NCBI GenBank assembly: GCA_963803015.1 | Contig: CAWDKV010000003.1 | Coordinates: 62,001 to 126,000, forward strand | Direction: 5' to 3' | Length of the DNA stretch: 64,000 bases | Source of the DNA: Berkiella sp963803015 | GTDB taxonomy: Bacteria > Pseudomonadota > Gammaproteobacteria > Berkiellales > Berkiellaceae | Part shown: positions 43,242 through 52,110 of the stretch, in pieces | How the letters are laid out: every line of letters starts with the position of its first letter | Numbering within the stretch: position 1 is the first letter of the stretch | Notes under the pieces: model-generated | The model's input: only the letters and a program-made list of their open reading frames with translations | Database searches by the model: none | What the model was told of the DNA's origin: nothing | Program-made: the position numbers and the translations under genes

Positions 43242-45050
43242 ATGCTCAATTTTCTTGGCTTGAGTGCTTCATCCCGACAAGAGGCTTCCTCTGGTGAAAA
43301 ATTTGATCACTTAGATGAATCAACCCAAAAAAAATTATTTGATTATGTTGCAAAACAGGTTGTTAAAACTTTAGGTATAGAGGAAGCAGCAAAATATGTG
43401 AGCTTTTTTTTACAAAAAAGATATGAGACAGTTAAGCCCAAAGAAGTATTTGAAAATATCAATTCGTTTGTTGTTGTTTTTGCTAAAGCGGTACTTGAGG
43501 CGGTAGATTATCCTAATGGTACAAATAAAGAAGAAATCTATAAATTATTGCAAGAGTATACAGAAGAGAAACATAGGGATTTGGATGCGACAGATCTTGG
43601 TCAAAAAATTGTACGCATGTTTAATAACATCCCTAACCCGGTTATAACGCTATTCCTTCCTGCTTATCATAGCTTTTTAAAGAATAGTAAAGATCTTGAT
43701 AAAGACAAAAAGATTTTTAGAGAAGTTTTTTTTGATCGTTTCTTCAATGCGCCGATGCTTGATGCACCAGAAGAGCCTGCTTTAACGTTAGATTTTAAAA
43801 TGGGGCTTCTTACTAATGCAAAATCACTAGATCCTTTTAAGAAGATGACCATCATGCTGGATGAAGCAAACAAAGCTTTTACTCAAATTCAGATGAATCC
43901 ACAATCAGTGAATACAGCAAAAGCGATTTATGAGAGTCATTTTCAGTTTTTTCAATTTATAGCAAAACTGAATCAAGTATCCGGCATTTTTCGAATCTTG
44001 TCTGAGACTCTCAATCTCGAAATCCAAAGTGATTGGGGTTATATTTATTCAGATGTGGCGACTAAACTTGAGCAATTGGGTCAAAAGCTGGAGGGTAACG
44101 CGCCAAATAAAACACCAGAGGCCTTAAAAGGGCTTCTGATGGAAGGTCGTGAGACTCTTGAGGATACGCTTAAAACAGTTGTGAAAGATCCTGTAGATGG
44201 CTTCTCTCGTTTACCGAGATTAGAAGAAGAAAGCAGAGAACTTCAACAAAGAATTTATCAATTAAAAACAATGTTATCTAACTTTGAACAACTATTTAAA
44301 CCTGCCTCACCCGCTAAAACGTTTTACCGTAGTGCTTTTGCAGATTGTCATCATCTTTTTCAAACATTCATCACAACATTAGTCCACAGTATAGCCGATG
44401 TAGACAATAACCAATTGTGGCAAGAAATTGAGGCTTGCCAAATTAAAGTGTCTCAAATTGTTGCGCGCTTTATTAATGAACCAATAGAAGGCTTGACTCC
44501 TTTACATCGCTTAGTGATGACGAGTCAAGTTGATCAACAGGATTTCCAACGACAGCTTGAATTTTTATTACGACAAGGGGCTGAAGTCAAAACGACAACG
44601 ACAAATTATGAAAGAAAAACAAGCGGTAGATTGGCTACGTTATTCAGATCTGTTTTGCCAGCTTCTCAACCGCCGCTTAATGCTGAGCAATTAGCCGATT
44701 TATTTGGCAATGGCGCTGTGCTAAAGCAAGCCGAAGCCTCAATTAAAGCACAAGAAAATGAAGACGCGCAAACAAGTGCAAATATTTTAAAAGATTTGGC
44801 TTCAGAAGTGAAATCACGTACGTCATCCACTGCTTCACAGGGATCTTTTCCTCCCACAGATACTTCAGAGACATCACCTGCAGCATCAGATACTATAGAA
44901 GAGTCTGCACCTGAGCTAGCGCCTCCTCAAATTGCACTATCATGGCAAAAGGGTAATAAGCGAGAGCGTCGACAACGTACACCGGAAACGACACCCCGAA
45001 ATTCAGGTGACAATACGGAGAAAGCTTCTCGTAAAGCAAGACGCTTTTGA
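43242..45050 (+). CDS. Paralogous ~600-residue protein with ankyrin-like tail, candidate effector 1
   Basis: 602 residues, no signal peptide, unrecognised family. It shares blocks throughout with 45434-47254 (VAKQVVKTLGI.EAAKYVSFF, PNPVIT, FFDRFF.APM, EACQIKVSQ.VARFINEPI). Residues ~415-490 look like a worn ankyrin pair: GLTPLHRLVMTSQ, LEFLLRQGAEVKTTTTNY and EQLADLFGNGAVLKQAE. The last ~100 residues are Ser/Thr/Pro-rich and end basic (KRERRQRTPETTPR, KASRKARRF), like a nuclear localisation signal. The FFDRFFNAPML region faintly recalls the RasGAP FLR motif, but I do not claim it. AAGAAGGAAATAATT-ATG start. Confidence 0.65.
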   Translation: MLNFLGLSASSRQEASSGEKFDHLDESTQKKLFDYVAKQVVKTLGIEEAAKYVSFFLQKRYETVKPKEVFENINSFVVVFAKAVLEAVDYPNGTNKEEIYKLLQEYTEEKHRDLDATDLGQKIVRMFNNIPNPVITLFLPAYHSFLKNSKDLDKDKKIFREVFFDRFFNAPMLDAPEEPALTLDFKMGLLTNAKSLDPFKKMTIMLDEANKAFTQIQMNPQSVNTAKAIYESHFQFFQFIAKLNQVSGIFRILSETLNLEIQSDWGYIYSDVATKLEQLGQKLEGNAPNKTPEALKGLLMEGRETLEDTLKTVVKDPVDGFSRLPRLEEESRELQQRIYQLKTMLSNFEQLFKPASPAKTFYRSAFADCHHLFQTFITTLVHSIADVDNNQLWQEIEACQIKVSQIVARFINEPIEGLTPLHRLVMTSQVDQQDFQRQLEFLLRQGAEVKTTTTNYERKTSGRLATLFRSVLPASQPPLNAEQLADLFGNGAVLKQAEASIKAQENEDAQTSANILKDLASEVKSRTSSTASQGSFPPTDTSETSPAASDTIEESAPELAPPQIALSWQKGNKRERRQRTPETTPRNSGDNTEKASRKARRF

Positions 45051-45170
45051 AAATGACGTGAATTTCAACTTTAGCAAGTGGTGCCTTTTACCTAAAGGCA
45101 CCACTTACTTCCCACCATAAACTGCTTACGGCTCCTCATCAGCACAAAAAATCTTAGTCCCTAACTCAAA

Positions 45171-45189
45171 TGTCATTTTTTAAATGACA
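45171..45189. promoter_or_regulatory. Operator-like perfect palindrome upstream of paralogue 2
   Basis: TGTCATTTTTTAAATGACA, perfect inverted repeat of eight-base arms. Distance to the start codon is 245 bases because a MITE-like element (45233-45378) has been inserted between; without it the spacing would match paralogue 1. Confidence 0.5.
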
Positions 45190-45232
45190 AAATCTATGAA
45201 CTTATTGTAATCTTCCCAATTATAATTTTGCG

Positions 45233-45378
45233 TATACTCTTTCCATTTGATTTTTAGGCGTTGTTGCTTTCGCCTTCTCGCAATCCTCATTTACTATTAT
45301 GTAAACTCCGGTTGCATAGCGAAGCGCCTAGCCTACGCGTGCCCCTTAAGGGTAAAAACCAAACTGGTTCGAGTATAT
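45233..45378. repeat. Dispersed palindromic element, copy E (subtype 2), inserted upstream of paralogue 2
   Basis: 146 bases with inverted ends TATACTC...GAGTATA; ends continue TTTCCATTTGATTTTTA versus the complement of TAAAAACCAAACTGGTTC. Inner stem AGGCG..TTTCGC / GCGAAGCGCC and a central GCAAT...GGTTGC hairpin correspond to the interior of copies A-C. The 383-base gap between the two paralogues holds only this element and the palindrome. Confidence 0.72.
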
Positions 45379-45433
45379 ATCTTGCAATGTAAGGAATTAC
45401 TTTACTTTTCCACGCATAAAGAAGGATATAATT

Positions 45434-47254
45434 ATGCTACATTTTCTTGGCTTGAGTGCTTTACCCCAACAACAAGAGACTTCTTCTAGTGAAAAACTTG
45501 ATCACTTAGATGAGCCAACGCAAAAACAATTATTTGATTTAGTAGCAAAACAGGTCGTTAAAACTTTAGGAATAGATGAAGCAGCTAAATATGTGAGCTT
45601 TTTTTTACAAAAAAAATATGAGACCGTCAAACCCAAAGAAGTATTTGAGAATGTAAATTCTTTTGTAGTGGTCTTTGCCAATGCTGTATTGGAAGCGGCA
45701 GATTATCCAAATGGCACAAATAGAGGAGAAATCTTTAGTTTATTAAAGGAATATACTCAAGCTAAAAGTCAAGCATTAGACACGACTGCGCTTGCAGAAA
45801 GAATTGTACGTTTGTTTAATAATATTCCTAACCCAGTTATAACAATGCTGCTTCCTGCTTATCACAGCTTTATAAAAAATAGTACTGCTCCTGATAAGGA
45901 TAAAAGGGTTTTTAGAGACGTCTTTTTTGATCGCTTTTTCAGTGCTCCCATGCAAAATTCACCAAATGAACCAGATGTGCAAAATTTATCTGTAGATTAC
46001 AAAATTGCCCTTCTTACTAATGCTAAGGCATTAGATCCTTTTAAGAAGGTTACCGATATGCTGGATGTCGCAAACACACGTTTTACACAAATTGAAATGA
46101 ATAAAGAATCGGTGAATACTGGAAAAACGATTTTTGAGAATTACCATCAATTTTTCAAACTTAGAGCAAGAGTGACCCAATTATCAGGCTTTTTTAGAAA
46201 ATTAGCAGATACTTTTAACCTTGATATCGAATCTACATGGGGCACGGTTTATCTAAATGTGGCGACTCAACTAGAGGAATTAGGCAAGAAGCTAACAGAT
46301 AATGCGCCGAACAAAACATCAGAAGCATTGAAAGTATATGTAACTGAGGGACAAAAAATTCTTGATGATGCGCTCAAAGCAGTGGTGAAAGATCCCCTTG
46401 ATAATTTCTCATGTTTCTCTCAACTAGAAGAAGAAATGAGTGAATTTCAACAAAGAGTTTTTCAGTTAAAAACTATTTTGTCTAATTTTAAAGCATTATA
46501 TCCATCCGGATCACCCGCTGGTATTTTTTATCATACTGCTTTGACAGATTGTAGTAATCTTTTTCAAGAATTAGCTATCACATTGGTCTACAATGTTGTT
46601 AATGTGAGCAAAGAACAAATATGGGAAGAAATTGAGGCGTGTCAAATTAAAGTGTCTCAAGTTGTGGCACGGTTTATTAATGAACCCATAGATGGTGTGA
46701 CGCCCTTACACCGTTTAGTAATGTCTAGTTATGCGGTTCAACAAGATTTGCAACGACAGCTTGAGTTTTTGTTGCAACAAGGTGCGCTGACCAGTACGAC
46801 AACAACTTATTATGAAAGAAAAAAAGGATTACTTTCATACCTTTCATCAAAACAACCAATGAATGTTGAGCAATTAGCTAAATTGTATGGCAATGATGTT
46901 GTACTGGCGCAAGCCTTAGCGTCAATTGAGGCAAAAGAAAACGAAACGGCTAGAAAGAATACAGGCGTGCTGGAAGCCATAGCTTTAGCCACTTCAACAG
47001 GATCACGACCGTCATCAACGACTTCAATAGGATCACACCCACCATCAACGACTTCAATCAGATCACGGACGCCATCTGCGACAATGGCCGTCATACCAGA
47101 GCCTGAGCTGCCCCTCTCTCCTCAGCTATCGTGGCAGAGGAGCAACAAAAGAGATCGAACACAACGTACACCAGAAGCGACACCGCGACATTCAGGTGAC
47201 AACACGACAGCTAACACCACCAAATCAAGACGTATGGGATCGGGTTCAAACTAG
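45434..47254 (+). CDS. Paralogous ~600-residue protein with ankyrin-like tail, candidate effector 2
   Basis: 606 residues, recent tandem duplicate of 43242-45050. Same order: conserved N-terminal module (LDEPTQKQLFDLVAKQVVKT), helical middle, ankyrin-like GVTPLHRLVMSSYAVQQDLQ, QLAKLYGNDVVLAQA, and a variable tail. The tail contains three tandem short repeats of the type (S/T)(R/H)PPSTTSI around residues 515-545 and a basic end KRDRTQRTPEATPRHSGDNT. AAGAAGGATATAATT-ATG, nearly the same translation signal as its partner. Function unknown. Confidence 0.65.
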   Translation: MLHFLGLSALPQQQETSSSEKLDHLDEPTQKQLFDLVAKQVVKTLGIDEAAKYVSFFLQKKYETVKPKEVFENVNSFVVVFANAVLEAADYPNGTNRGEIFSLLKEYTQAKSQALDTTALAERIVRLFNNIPNPVITMLLPAYHSFIKNSTAPDKDKRVFRDVFFDRFFSAPMQNSPNEPDVQNLSVDYKIALLTNAKALDPFKKVTDMLDVANTRFTQIEMNKESVNTGKTIFENYHQFFKLRARVTQLSGFFRKLADTFNLDIESTWGTVYLNVATQLEELGKKLTDNAPNKTSEALKVYVTEGQKILDDALKAVVKDPLDNFSCFSQLEEEMSEFQQRVFQLKTILSNFKALYPSGSPAGIFYHTALTDCSNLFQELAITLVYNVVNVSKEQIWEEIEACQIKVSQVVARFINEPIDGVTPLHRLVMSSYAVQQDLQRQLEFLLQQGALTSTTTTYYERKKGLLSYLSSKQPMNVEQLAKLYGNDVVLAQALASIEAKENETARKNTGVLEAIALATSTGSRPSSTTSIGSHPPSTTSIRSRTPSATMAVIPEPELPLSPQLSWQRSNKRDRTQRTPEATPRHSGDNTTANTTKSRRMGSGSN

Positions 47255-47306
47255 GTTTTTTAAGTTACGGCGGGTGCTCTCACCCGCCTTATACAATCCA
47301 AAAAAA

Positions 47307-48461
47307 TCACACTACGTAAGCACTGTTTTGATAACGACGCCCTAAATTACTGACTTCTTTGTCCAATGCTTGTATCACGGTCTTTTCTTCTGCTGCACGG
47401 TTTACGTTTGGTCCTTCTCTTCCCGTATCACGTTTAGGTTTATCTCTTGCTAGTGTAGTGCGCAAACCTTGAAGCAAGCTTATTTCTTTTTGAGCAATTT
47501 CAATTTGATAAGGCAACTCGGGTTCATCTACAATCGCGCGCTTAAAAGCTTGCGGTAATTTGTCAGCTTTAGTGTAATTGAGCTCTGTTTCCAGCTCTTC
47601 AATTCTTTTTAGAAGTTTTGCAAGCTGTGGGTCTTCTAGTTCATATTCGGCAGGAGCATCTGTTGCCAAAAGTTCTGACGGATCAACCACGACTTCAAGG
47701 TAAGGGGGAGCAGTGGGTGCTCCTGGAGTAGGGGAGAATACGGTTGCAGGAGGGCTTACAGAAAGTGCAGGTGCTGCCCCCGCTGCTAACCCTTCTTCTA
47801 AGCGAACACTATTTTCTAGATCAGGACGTGTTTTTGCACTCGCTTTTGATTTCGAAACCTTATTTTTGATGTTATCAAAAACCATCTTACTAGCAAAATA
47901 TCCCATAACACCTATACATAAACAAACCAATAAGGGAAGGAGTAGCAAGCTTGCGGTGCCTACAAATAGAGATTTCCCCATGTAAAGAGCGCAGAGAGAA
48001 ACCAGTATGGCGACTACAGAAAAGGAGAGAGGGTTTTGTTTGATAAAATCTCGTGCACGATTAAACAAGGTCAGAGTGGATTCAGCAATATTGGCAAAAG
48101 AATAGGGAGACTCTAAATGAGCCAGGTGTTTTTTACCACGAAATACGCTTACTATTCGAAACGTGCAAGCCGCCACTTCTAAGCCATCTCCAGGTTGAAA
48201 GTTGGCTTTTTGCTTTTCAGATAATTTGACTTGAGGTCCTCTGACTTTGATGATTAAGTAGGATTGATCTGACATAGCAGTAAAATCGTTAGCTTCATAG
48301 GCAGCGAGAGCGTCTTTAAAGCTGGCATATAATGTCACTAGATAATCATCAGGTAATTGAGAATGATCTGTAACGCCAAGCGCTTCATTTAGGATTTGAT
48401 GGATATCTTTCCCCGCTGCAAAAGTATATGGATTGCTACTGACGAAATAATAGGTTGGCAT
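47307..48461 (-). CDS. Two-span membrane protein with long cytosolic tail, unrecognised
   Basis: 384 residues from MPTYYFVSSNPYTFAAG with AGGGG nine bases upstream. Residues 1-~125 form a soluble module (LPDDYLVTLYASFKDALAAY, SYLIIKVRGPQVKL, GDGLEVAACTFRIVSVFRG). Two adjacent membrane helices follow near 145-205 (FSVVAILVSLCALYMG and LLLLPLLVCLCIGVMGYFA), then a Pro-rich linker and coiled coil (AKLLKRIEELETELNYTK). A hairpin membrane anchor with cytosolic tail is typical of host-vacuole or inclusion-membrane proteins, an inference here. Confidence 0.55.
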   Translation of the reverse strand: MPTYYFVSSNPYTFAAGKDIHQILNEALGVTDHSQLPDDYLVTLYASFKDALAAYEANDFTAMSDQSYLIIKVRGPQVKLSEKQKANFQPGDGLEVAACTFRIVSVFRGKKHLAHLESPYSFANIAESTLTLFNRARDFIKQNPLSFSVVAILVSLCALYMGKSLFVGTASLLLLPLLVCLCIGVMGYFASKMVFDNIKNKVSKSKASAKTRPDLENSVRLEEGLAAGAAPALSVSPPATVFSPTPGAPTAPPYLEVVVDPSELLATDAPAEYELEDPQLAKLLKRIEELETELNYTKADKLPQAFKRAIVDEPELPYQIEIAQKEISLLQGLRTTLARDKPKRDTGREGPNVNRAAEEKTVIQALDKEVSNLGRRYQNSAYVV

Positions 48462-48712
48462 CGTTAATTTCCCCTCATCGTTATTCCTTTTAACACAGCG
48501 AGCTATCATAGCAACGATTGTCAAAAGACAAAAGATTAATAGTGTCAAAGGTCATTAGCTTATAAGCTTAGCTAGTCGTATTTTGAGCTACCGTATTTTT
48601 ATTCAGTAGCGATGTCTCTAGGATGTTATAGGTTTTTTTTAGGGAACTTTAAGGCACGAGAGGGAGTCTTTATAAAAGAGGCTATGAGAAGGTTGAGATT
48701 TTCGGGGTAAAT

Positions 48713-50389
48713 ATGGCAAATGGTGAAGGACAAGAAGATTTATGGAATGTGATTGAGGTTTCATTTGAAGCCGAGCCTGCTATTGCCCCGCAAAAAATAG
48801 ATCCTGCCGCTGAGCCTGGAAAGGTCTGGTTAGAGATATTTGATGCTGTAGAGATAAAATTAGCGCGGATTAAAAGCCTTACCCTTAAAGGGCAAGTAAT
48901 AAGCCAAGAGGATATCAGCAAGATATTAGGCTTGTACACAGAATTTGAAAATTTAGGGTTAGAAAAAGGAATAGATATTCTTTTAGATATCGTTTTATCT
49001 CAGCATGTCCAGGAACAAGAAATAGCGCTTACGAATTCTATCAACCAGCAATTTATTACTAATTTATTGAAATTAGAGGAAGAGATTAAAAAAAGCCATG
49101 CTCTTTATCCTAGAAATCAATTAATTATCGACGCTTTGCGCACTATTGGCGAAGGTTTAGAAAGCTTACATGCTATGGCAGAAAAGCCCTTACGTTTAGA
49201 AACGGCTGAAGAGACATTTACAGAGGTTTATCATGAATCATTATTGTTAATGGATCAGGGTATTCGGGAAGAGCAAGAAGAAGTTGAAGAACAAGAAAGT
49301 GAAGAAGAAGAGAGCGAGAAAGAAAAAGAACCCGAAGAGGAAGAAGAAGCACTCGAAGAGGAAGAAGAAGAACCCGAAGAGGAAGAAGAACCTGAGGAGG
49401 AAGAAGAACTACTCGAAGAGGAAGAAGAAGAACCTGAGGAAGGCGAAGAACCTGAGAAAGACGAAGAACCTGAGGAAGACGAAGAATCTGAAGAAGGCGA
49501 AGAGCCTGAAGAAGGTGAAGAGCCTGAAGAAGGCGAAGAATCCGAAGAAGGAGAGGAATCCGAAGAGGTGGAAGAAGCCGAAGAACTTGAAGAAAGCGAA
49601 GAACTTGAGGAAGGTGAAGAGCCTGAGGAAGGTGAAGAGCCTGAGGAAGGTGAAGAGCCTGAGGAAGGTGAAGAGCCTGAAGAAGGCGAAGAATCCGAAG
49701 AGGCGGAAGAATCTGAAGAAGGGGAAGAATCCGAAGAAGGAGAAGAATCCGAAGAAGGAGAGGGATCCGAAGAGGTGGAAGAAGCCGAAGAAGGCGAAGA
49801 ACCTGAAAAGGAAGAATTTGAGGAAAGTGAACACGAAGAACACGAGCACGAAGAGCATGAACACGAAGAGCATGAACACGAAGAACATGAACACGAAGAG
49901 CACGAACACGAAGAGCACGAACACGAAGAACATGAACACGAAGAGCATGAACACGAAGAGCATGAACACAAAGAGCATGAACACAAAGAGCATGAACACG
50001 AAGAGCACGAACACGAAGAACATGAACACGAAGAGCATGAACACGAAGAGCATGAACATGAAGAGCATGAACATGAAGAGCATGAACATGAAGAGCATGA
50101 ACATGAAGAGCATGAACACGAAGAGCACGAACACGAAGAGCATGAACACGAAGAACACGAGCATGAAGAAAGTGAGGACGGAGAAGCCGATGTTGAAGAG
50201 CATAAAGGAGAGCATAAAGAAAGAAGCGAACATCCCGTAAAATCAGAAGATCATACATCGCATCTGTTAATTTTTGATCACTTCCAAAGCGAACCTTATC
50301 TTCCAACAAAAGAGAGTCAAAACACGCCGACGGAAAATGTAAAAGAAAAAAAAGGAAAGCGTGGACCGGAGGAACCTACGCCAAAGTGA
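48713..50389 (+). CDS. Acidic repeat protein with Glu-rich and (EHEEH)n domains
   Basis: 558 residues. Residues 1-~185 are a folded-looking helical domain (GKVWLEIFDAVEIKLARIKS, NQLIIDALRTIGEGLESLHA). Residues ~186-372 are almost only Glu with Ser/Pro/Gly, in six-residue periods of EEPEEG. Residues 373-482 are about 22 perfect or near-perfect copies of EHEEH. The end is mixed-charge and contains KKGKRGPEEPTPK. Glu/His arrays bind metal ions, and acidic tracts bind histones or other basic proteins. The opposite strand and other frames are open over the repeats only because of its periodicity. No known family. Confidence 0.75.
   Translation: MANGEGQEDLWNVIEVSFEAEPAIAPQKIDPAAEPGKVWLEIFDAVEIKLARIKSLTLKGQVISQEDISKILGLYTEFENLGLEKGIDILLDIVLSQHVQEQEIALTNSINQQFITNLLKLEEEIKKSHALYPRNQLIIDALRTIGEGLESLHAMAEKPLRLETAEETFTEVYHESLLLMDQGIREEQEEVEEQESEEEESEKEKEPEEEEEALEEEEEEPEEEEEPEEEEELLEEEEEEPEEGEEPEKDEEPEEDEESEEGEEPEEGEEPEEGEESEEGEESEEVEEAEELEESEELEEGEEPEEGEEPEEGEEPEEGEEPEEGEESEEAEESEEGEESEEGEESEEGEGSEEVEEAEEGEEPEKEEFEESEHEEHEHEEHEHEEHEHEEHEHEEHEHEEHEHEEHEHEEHEHEEHEHKEHEHKEHEHEEHEHEEHEHEEHEHEEHEHEEHEHEEHEHEEHEHEEHEHEEHEHEEHEHEEHEHEESEDGEADVEEHKGEHKERSEHPVKSEDHTSHLLIFDHFQSEPYLPTKESQNTPTENVKEKKGKRGPEEPTPK
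49829..50158 (+). repeat. In-frame 15-base tandem repeat, about 22 units
   Basis: Unit GAACACGAAGAGCAT with third-position variants (CAC/CAT, GAG/GAA) and two units with AAA in place of GAA. 330 bases, exactly in frame inside the acidic repeat gene. Variation is mostly synonymous, so the peptide array is selected rather than drifting. Confidence 0.92.
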
Positions 50390-50410
50390 TAAAGTAGCCT
50401 AAGCTGTCAT

Positions 50411-50620
50411 TTAATCGTTTGAAGAATTATTTTTATCGACAGGGATCTTTTCCGGTGAAATCCAAACAACTTTGCCGTCTTTCCATTCACACACGGCGTT
50501 CCCAGCTAGTTTATGCTTTTGTAAAGCCGCATGGATCCCAGATTGTAAGATCTCTGTTACTTTACTTGGATGTTGAAAAAACTCTGAAATATCGACAATG
50601 GGTTTGTTTTTATTGATCAT
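50411..50620 (-). CDS. Small protein downstream of and overlapping the zeta-like kinase
   Basis: 69 residues from MINKNKPIVDISEFFQHPSK, GGAG seven bases upstream; overlaps the kinase stop by 11 bases, so translation is coupled. Contains CEWKDGKVVWISPEKIPVDK. Small proteins in this position often accompany zeta-type kinases and may be the antitoxin partner, although epsilon antitoxins usually precede zeta. Unrecognised by sequence. Confidence 0.65.
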   Translation of the reverse strand: MINKNKPIVDISEFFQHPSKVTEILQSGIHAALQKHKLAGNAVCEWKDGKVVWISPEKIPVDKNNSSND

Positions 50621-51194
50621 GATAAGTCTCCACAAGATGTTGCCAAGTGTCTTTATTTTCGATGTGAGAAAGAGAATGGTGATTTGAGCCAGAAGCAATA
50701 AGAGAGAGATGATTGATATTTGAGTTATCATGAAATTGCCAAGAGTTTGCAATGGGCTTATAAAGAGAAAAAAAGTTATTTAAACCTGCCCGATAGCGTC
50801 GTCTAATAGTTTCTTCAGGGATAGAATGCCCACCCATTTGTACACGCTCGCTCACACGAGAAATTGAAAGCTCAGCATTTTGCAACCATAAGAAAATAAG
50901 ATGAAATTGATAACCTGTTTGTTTTAGCCTAGAGATTAAATTTAAAAAGGTTCTGCTGGCTAAAGTTGTTTCAAAAGCAAAATTGACATTTGCTTGTGAG
51001 AGATCATGAATGCGCTTTAGCATGATGCGTCCTGCTTGGATCGAAGCCTTTTCAGGTTTAAAGGCGCTTAAGCCTTGAGCTATAACATCAGCGTTGACAT
51101 AGTCAACGACTTGTAAAGCGTCGCGTAATAGAGCCGGCGCGGCTGTGGTTTTGCCGGAGCCATTAGAGCCGGCAATGATGATGATATGTGACAT
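50610..51194 (-). CDS. Zeta-toxin-like P-loop kinase
   Basis: 194 residues. Walker A GSNGSGKT at 9-16, then VVDYVNADVIAQGLS and ANVNFAFETTLASRTFLNLI, matching the zeta/AAA_33 pattern with the conserved (N/D)ADVIA and FETT motifs; arginine-rich lid RRRYRAGLNNFFSLY. Zeta toxins phosphorylate UDP-GlcNAc and block wall synthesis, while many chromosomal relatives act on other substrates. Two-gene operon with the small protein at 50411. Complete. Confidence 0.82.
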   Translation of the reverse strand: MSHIIIIAGSNGSGKTTAAPALLRDALQVVDYVNADVIAQGLSAFKPEKASIQAGRIMLKRIHDLSQANVNFAFETTLASRTFLNLISRLKQTGYQFHLIFLWLQNAELSISRVSERVQMGGHSIPEETIRRRYRAGLNNFFSLYKPIANSWQFHDNSNINHLSLIASGSNHHSLSHIENKDTWQHLVETYHDQ

Positions 51195-51383
51195 TTGGGT
51201 GTAGATTAACCAACTAATTTATTTCTACTTCTGAATAAGCAAATTGTAATCTAAAAAGAGGATTTAAAGTTAATCTTAGCGGCAATGATGACTTTAGATC
51301 TCCTCTTTTCATCATTTACTAGCATAGAGTTATTTAAATTCATTATATGAAAATCCCATTTTTTAATAATACGGTGTCGCCAC

Positions 51384-51902
51384 TTATTTATTAGGATATT
51401 TAGAGGTTGGTTTTGTCGGAGGGGTGATGGCAGGACAAGGCGTTTTAATACCTAATGGTTTCGCTTGCCTAGCTAAAAATGTAATGGGTGCTGGAGAGGC
51501 TTTAGTACGGGACTCATCTTGTTCTGCTGAAGGATTTAATGATAATAGTGGATTTCTTTGGGTAGAGCTTTTGGCAAGGGGTTGCCTAGAAAGAGATTGA
51601 ATAGGCGTTATGGGATCAGCTGGTATTGAAGAAGATAATGTTTGTGGCGCCACGTTGAGTGGGTTCGATTGAGAAGATAATTCGTCGCTTTGAAAGTGTA
51701 GCCTTTCAAATTCAGCAACAGCTGCTTTGAATAGGTAGAAACGAAATAAGACGGGGAATTCTACTCCAGCTCTTTGATCGTTATTAGTACATAATAGTGA
51801 AGAGTAGAAATCTGCGTCCTGTCTGGTAAAGCCTTTTGTTTCATAGAAGAAATAGGCATCTTCACTTAATGAGAGAGAACTTTCAGGACCTACTACTGAC
51901 AT
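51384..51902 (-). CDS. Hypothetical protein with disordered Ser/Pro-rich C-terminal half
   Basis: 172 residues. The N-terminal ~80 residues look folded (EDAYFFYETKGFTRQDADFY, FPVLFRFYLFKAAVAEFERL). The rest is Ser/Pro/Thr-rich (SQSNPLNVAPQTLSSSIPAD, TPCPAITPPTKPTSKYPNK). No signal, no membrane helix. Similar layout to other candidate effectors in the region. Ribosome-binding site weak (AGGGG 11 bases away). Confidence 0.5.
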   Translation of the reverse strand: MSVVGPESSLSLSEDAYFFYETKGFTRQDADFYSSLLCTNNDQRAGVEFPVLFRFYLFKAAVAEFERLHFQSDELSSQSNPLNVAPQTLSSSIPADPITPIQSLSRQPLAKSSTQRNPLLSLNPSAEQDESRTKASPAPITFLARQAKPLGIKTPCPAITPPTKPTSKYPNK

Positions 51903-51910
51903 TTAAAAAA

Positions 51911-51977
51911 TACCCCTACTTTTTCCACCTAGTCTACGCGTGCCCCTTAAGGGCAAAACCAAAGTGCTTTGAGTATA
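51911..51977. repeat. Dispersed element, partial copy F (subtype 2)
   Basis: TACCCCTAC at the left, then CTACGCGTGCCCCTTAAGGG, AAAACCAAAGTG and GAGTATA. The right 50 bases match copy E; the interior hairpin is deleted. Located between the hypothetical gene at 51384 and the GNAT gene. Confidence 0.6.
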
Positions 51978-52110
51978 TATAAGATTGTTATCGTCATTAT
52001 TTTCCGATAGGCTAATGAATTAGTCATTGAATACTAAATACTACCATGCCGCATTTTAAAACACTTTACCTCATTAAACAAACAACCATTAGTCGATTAA
52101 GGTACATTGT

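Noticed and set aside
43242..45050. RasGAP domain annotation for the ankyrin-tailed family
   Set aside because: Only the FFDRFFNAPML segment is suggestive; the arginine-finger region could not be placed. Kept as a speculation in findings, not as a feature call.
49829..50158. Possible CRISPR array
   Set aside because: Units are 15 bases in direct contact with no spacers and are in frame with a gene; ordinary tandem coding repeat.
49218..50309. Long open frames on the minus strand and in two other frames across the acidic repeat region
   Set aside because: They exist only because the 15- and 18-base repeats lack stops in all frames; their products are artificial (Ser/Cys, Leu/His or Lys/Asn repeats). 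The plus-strand frame has a folded N-terminal domain and a start.
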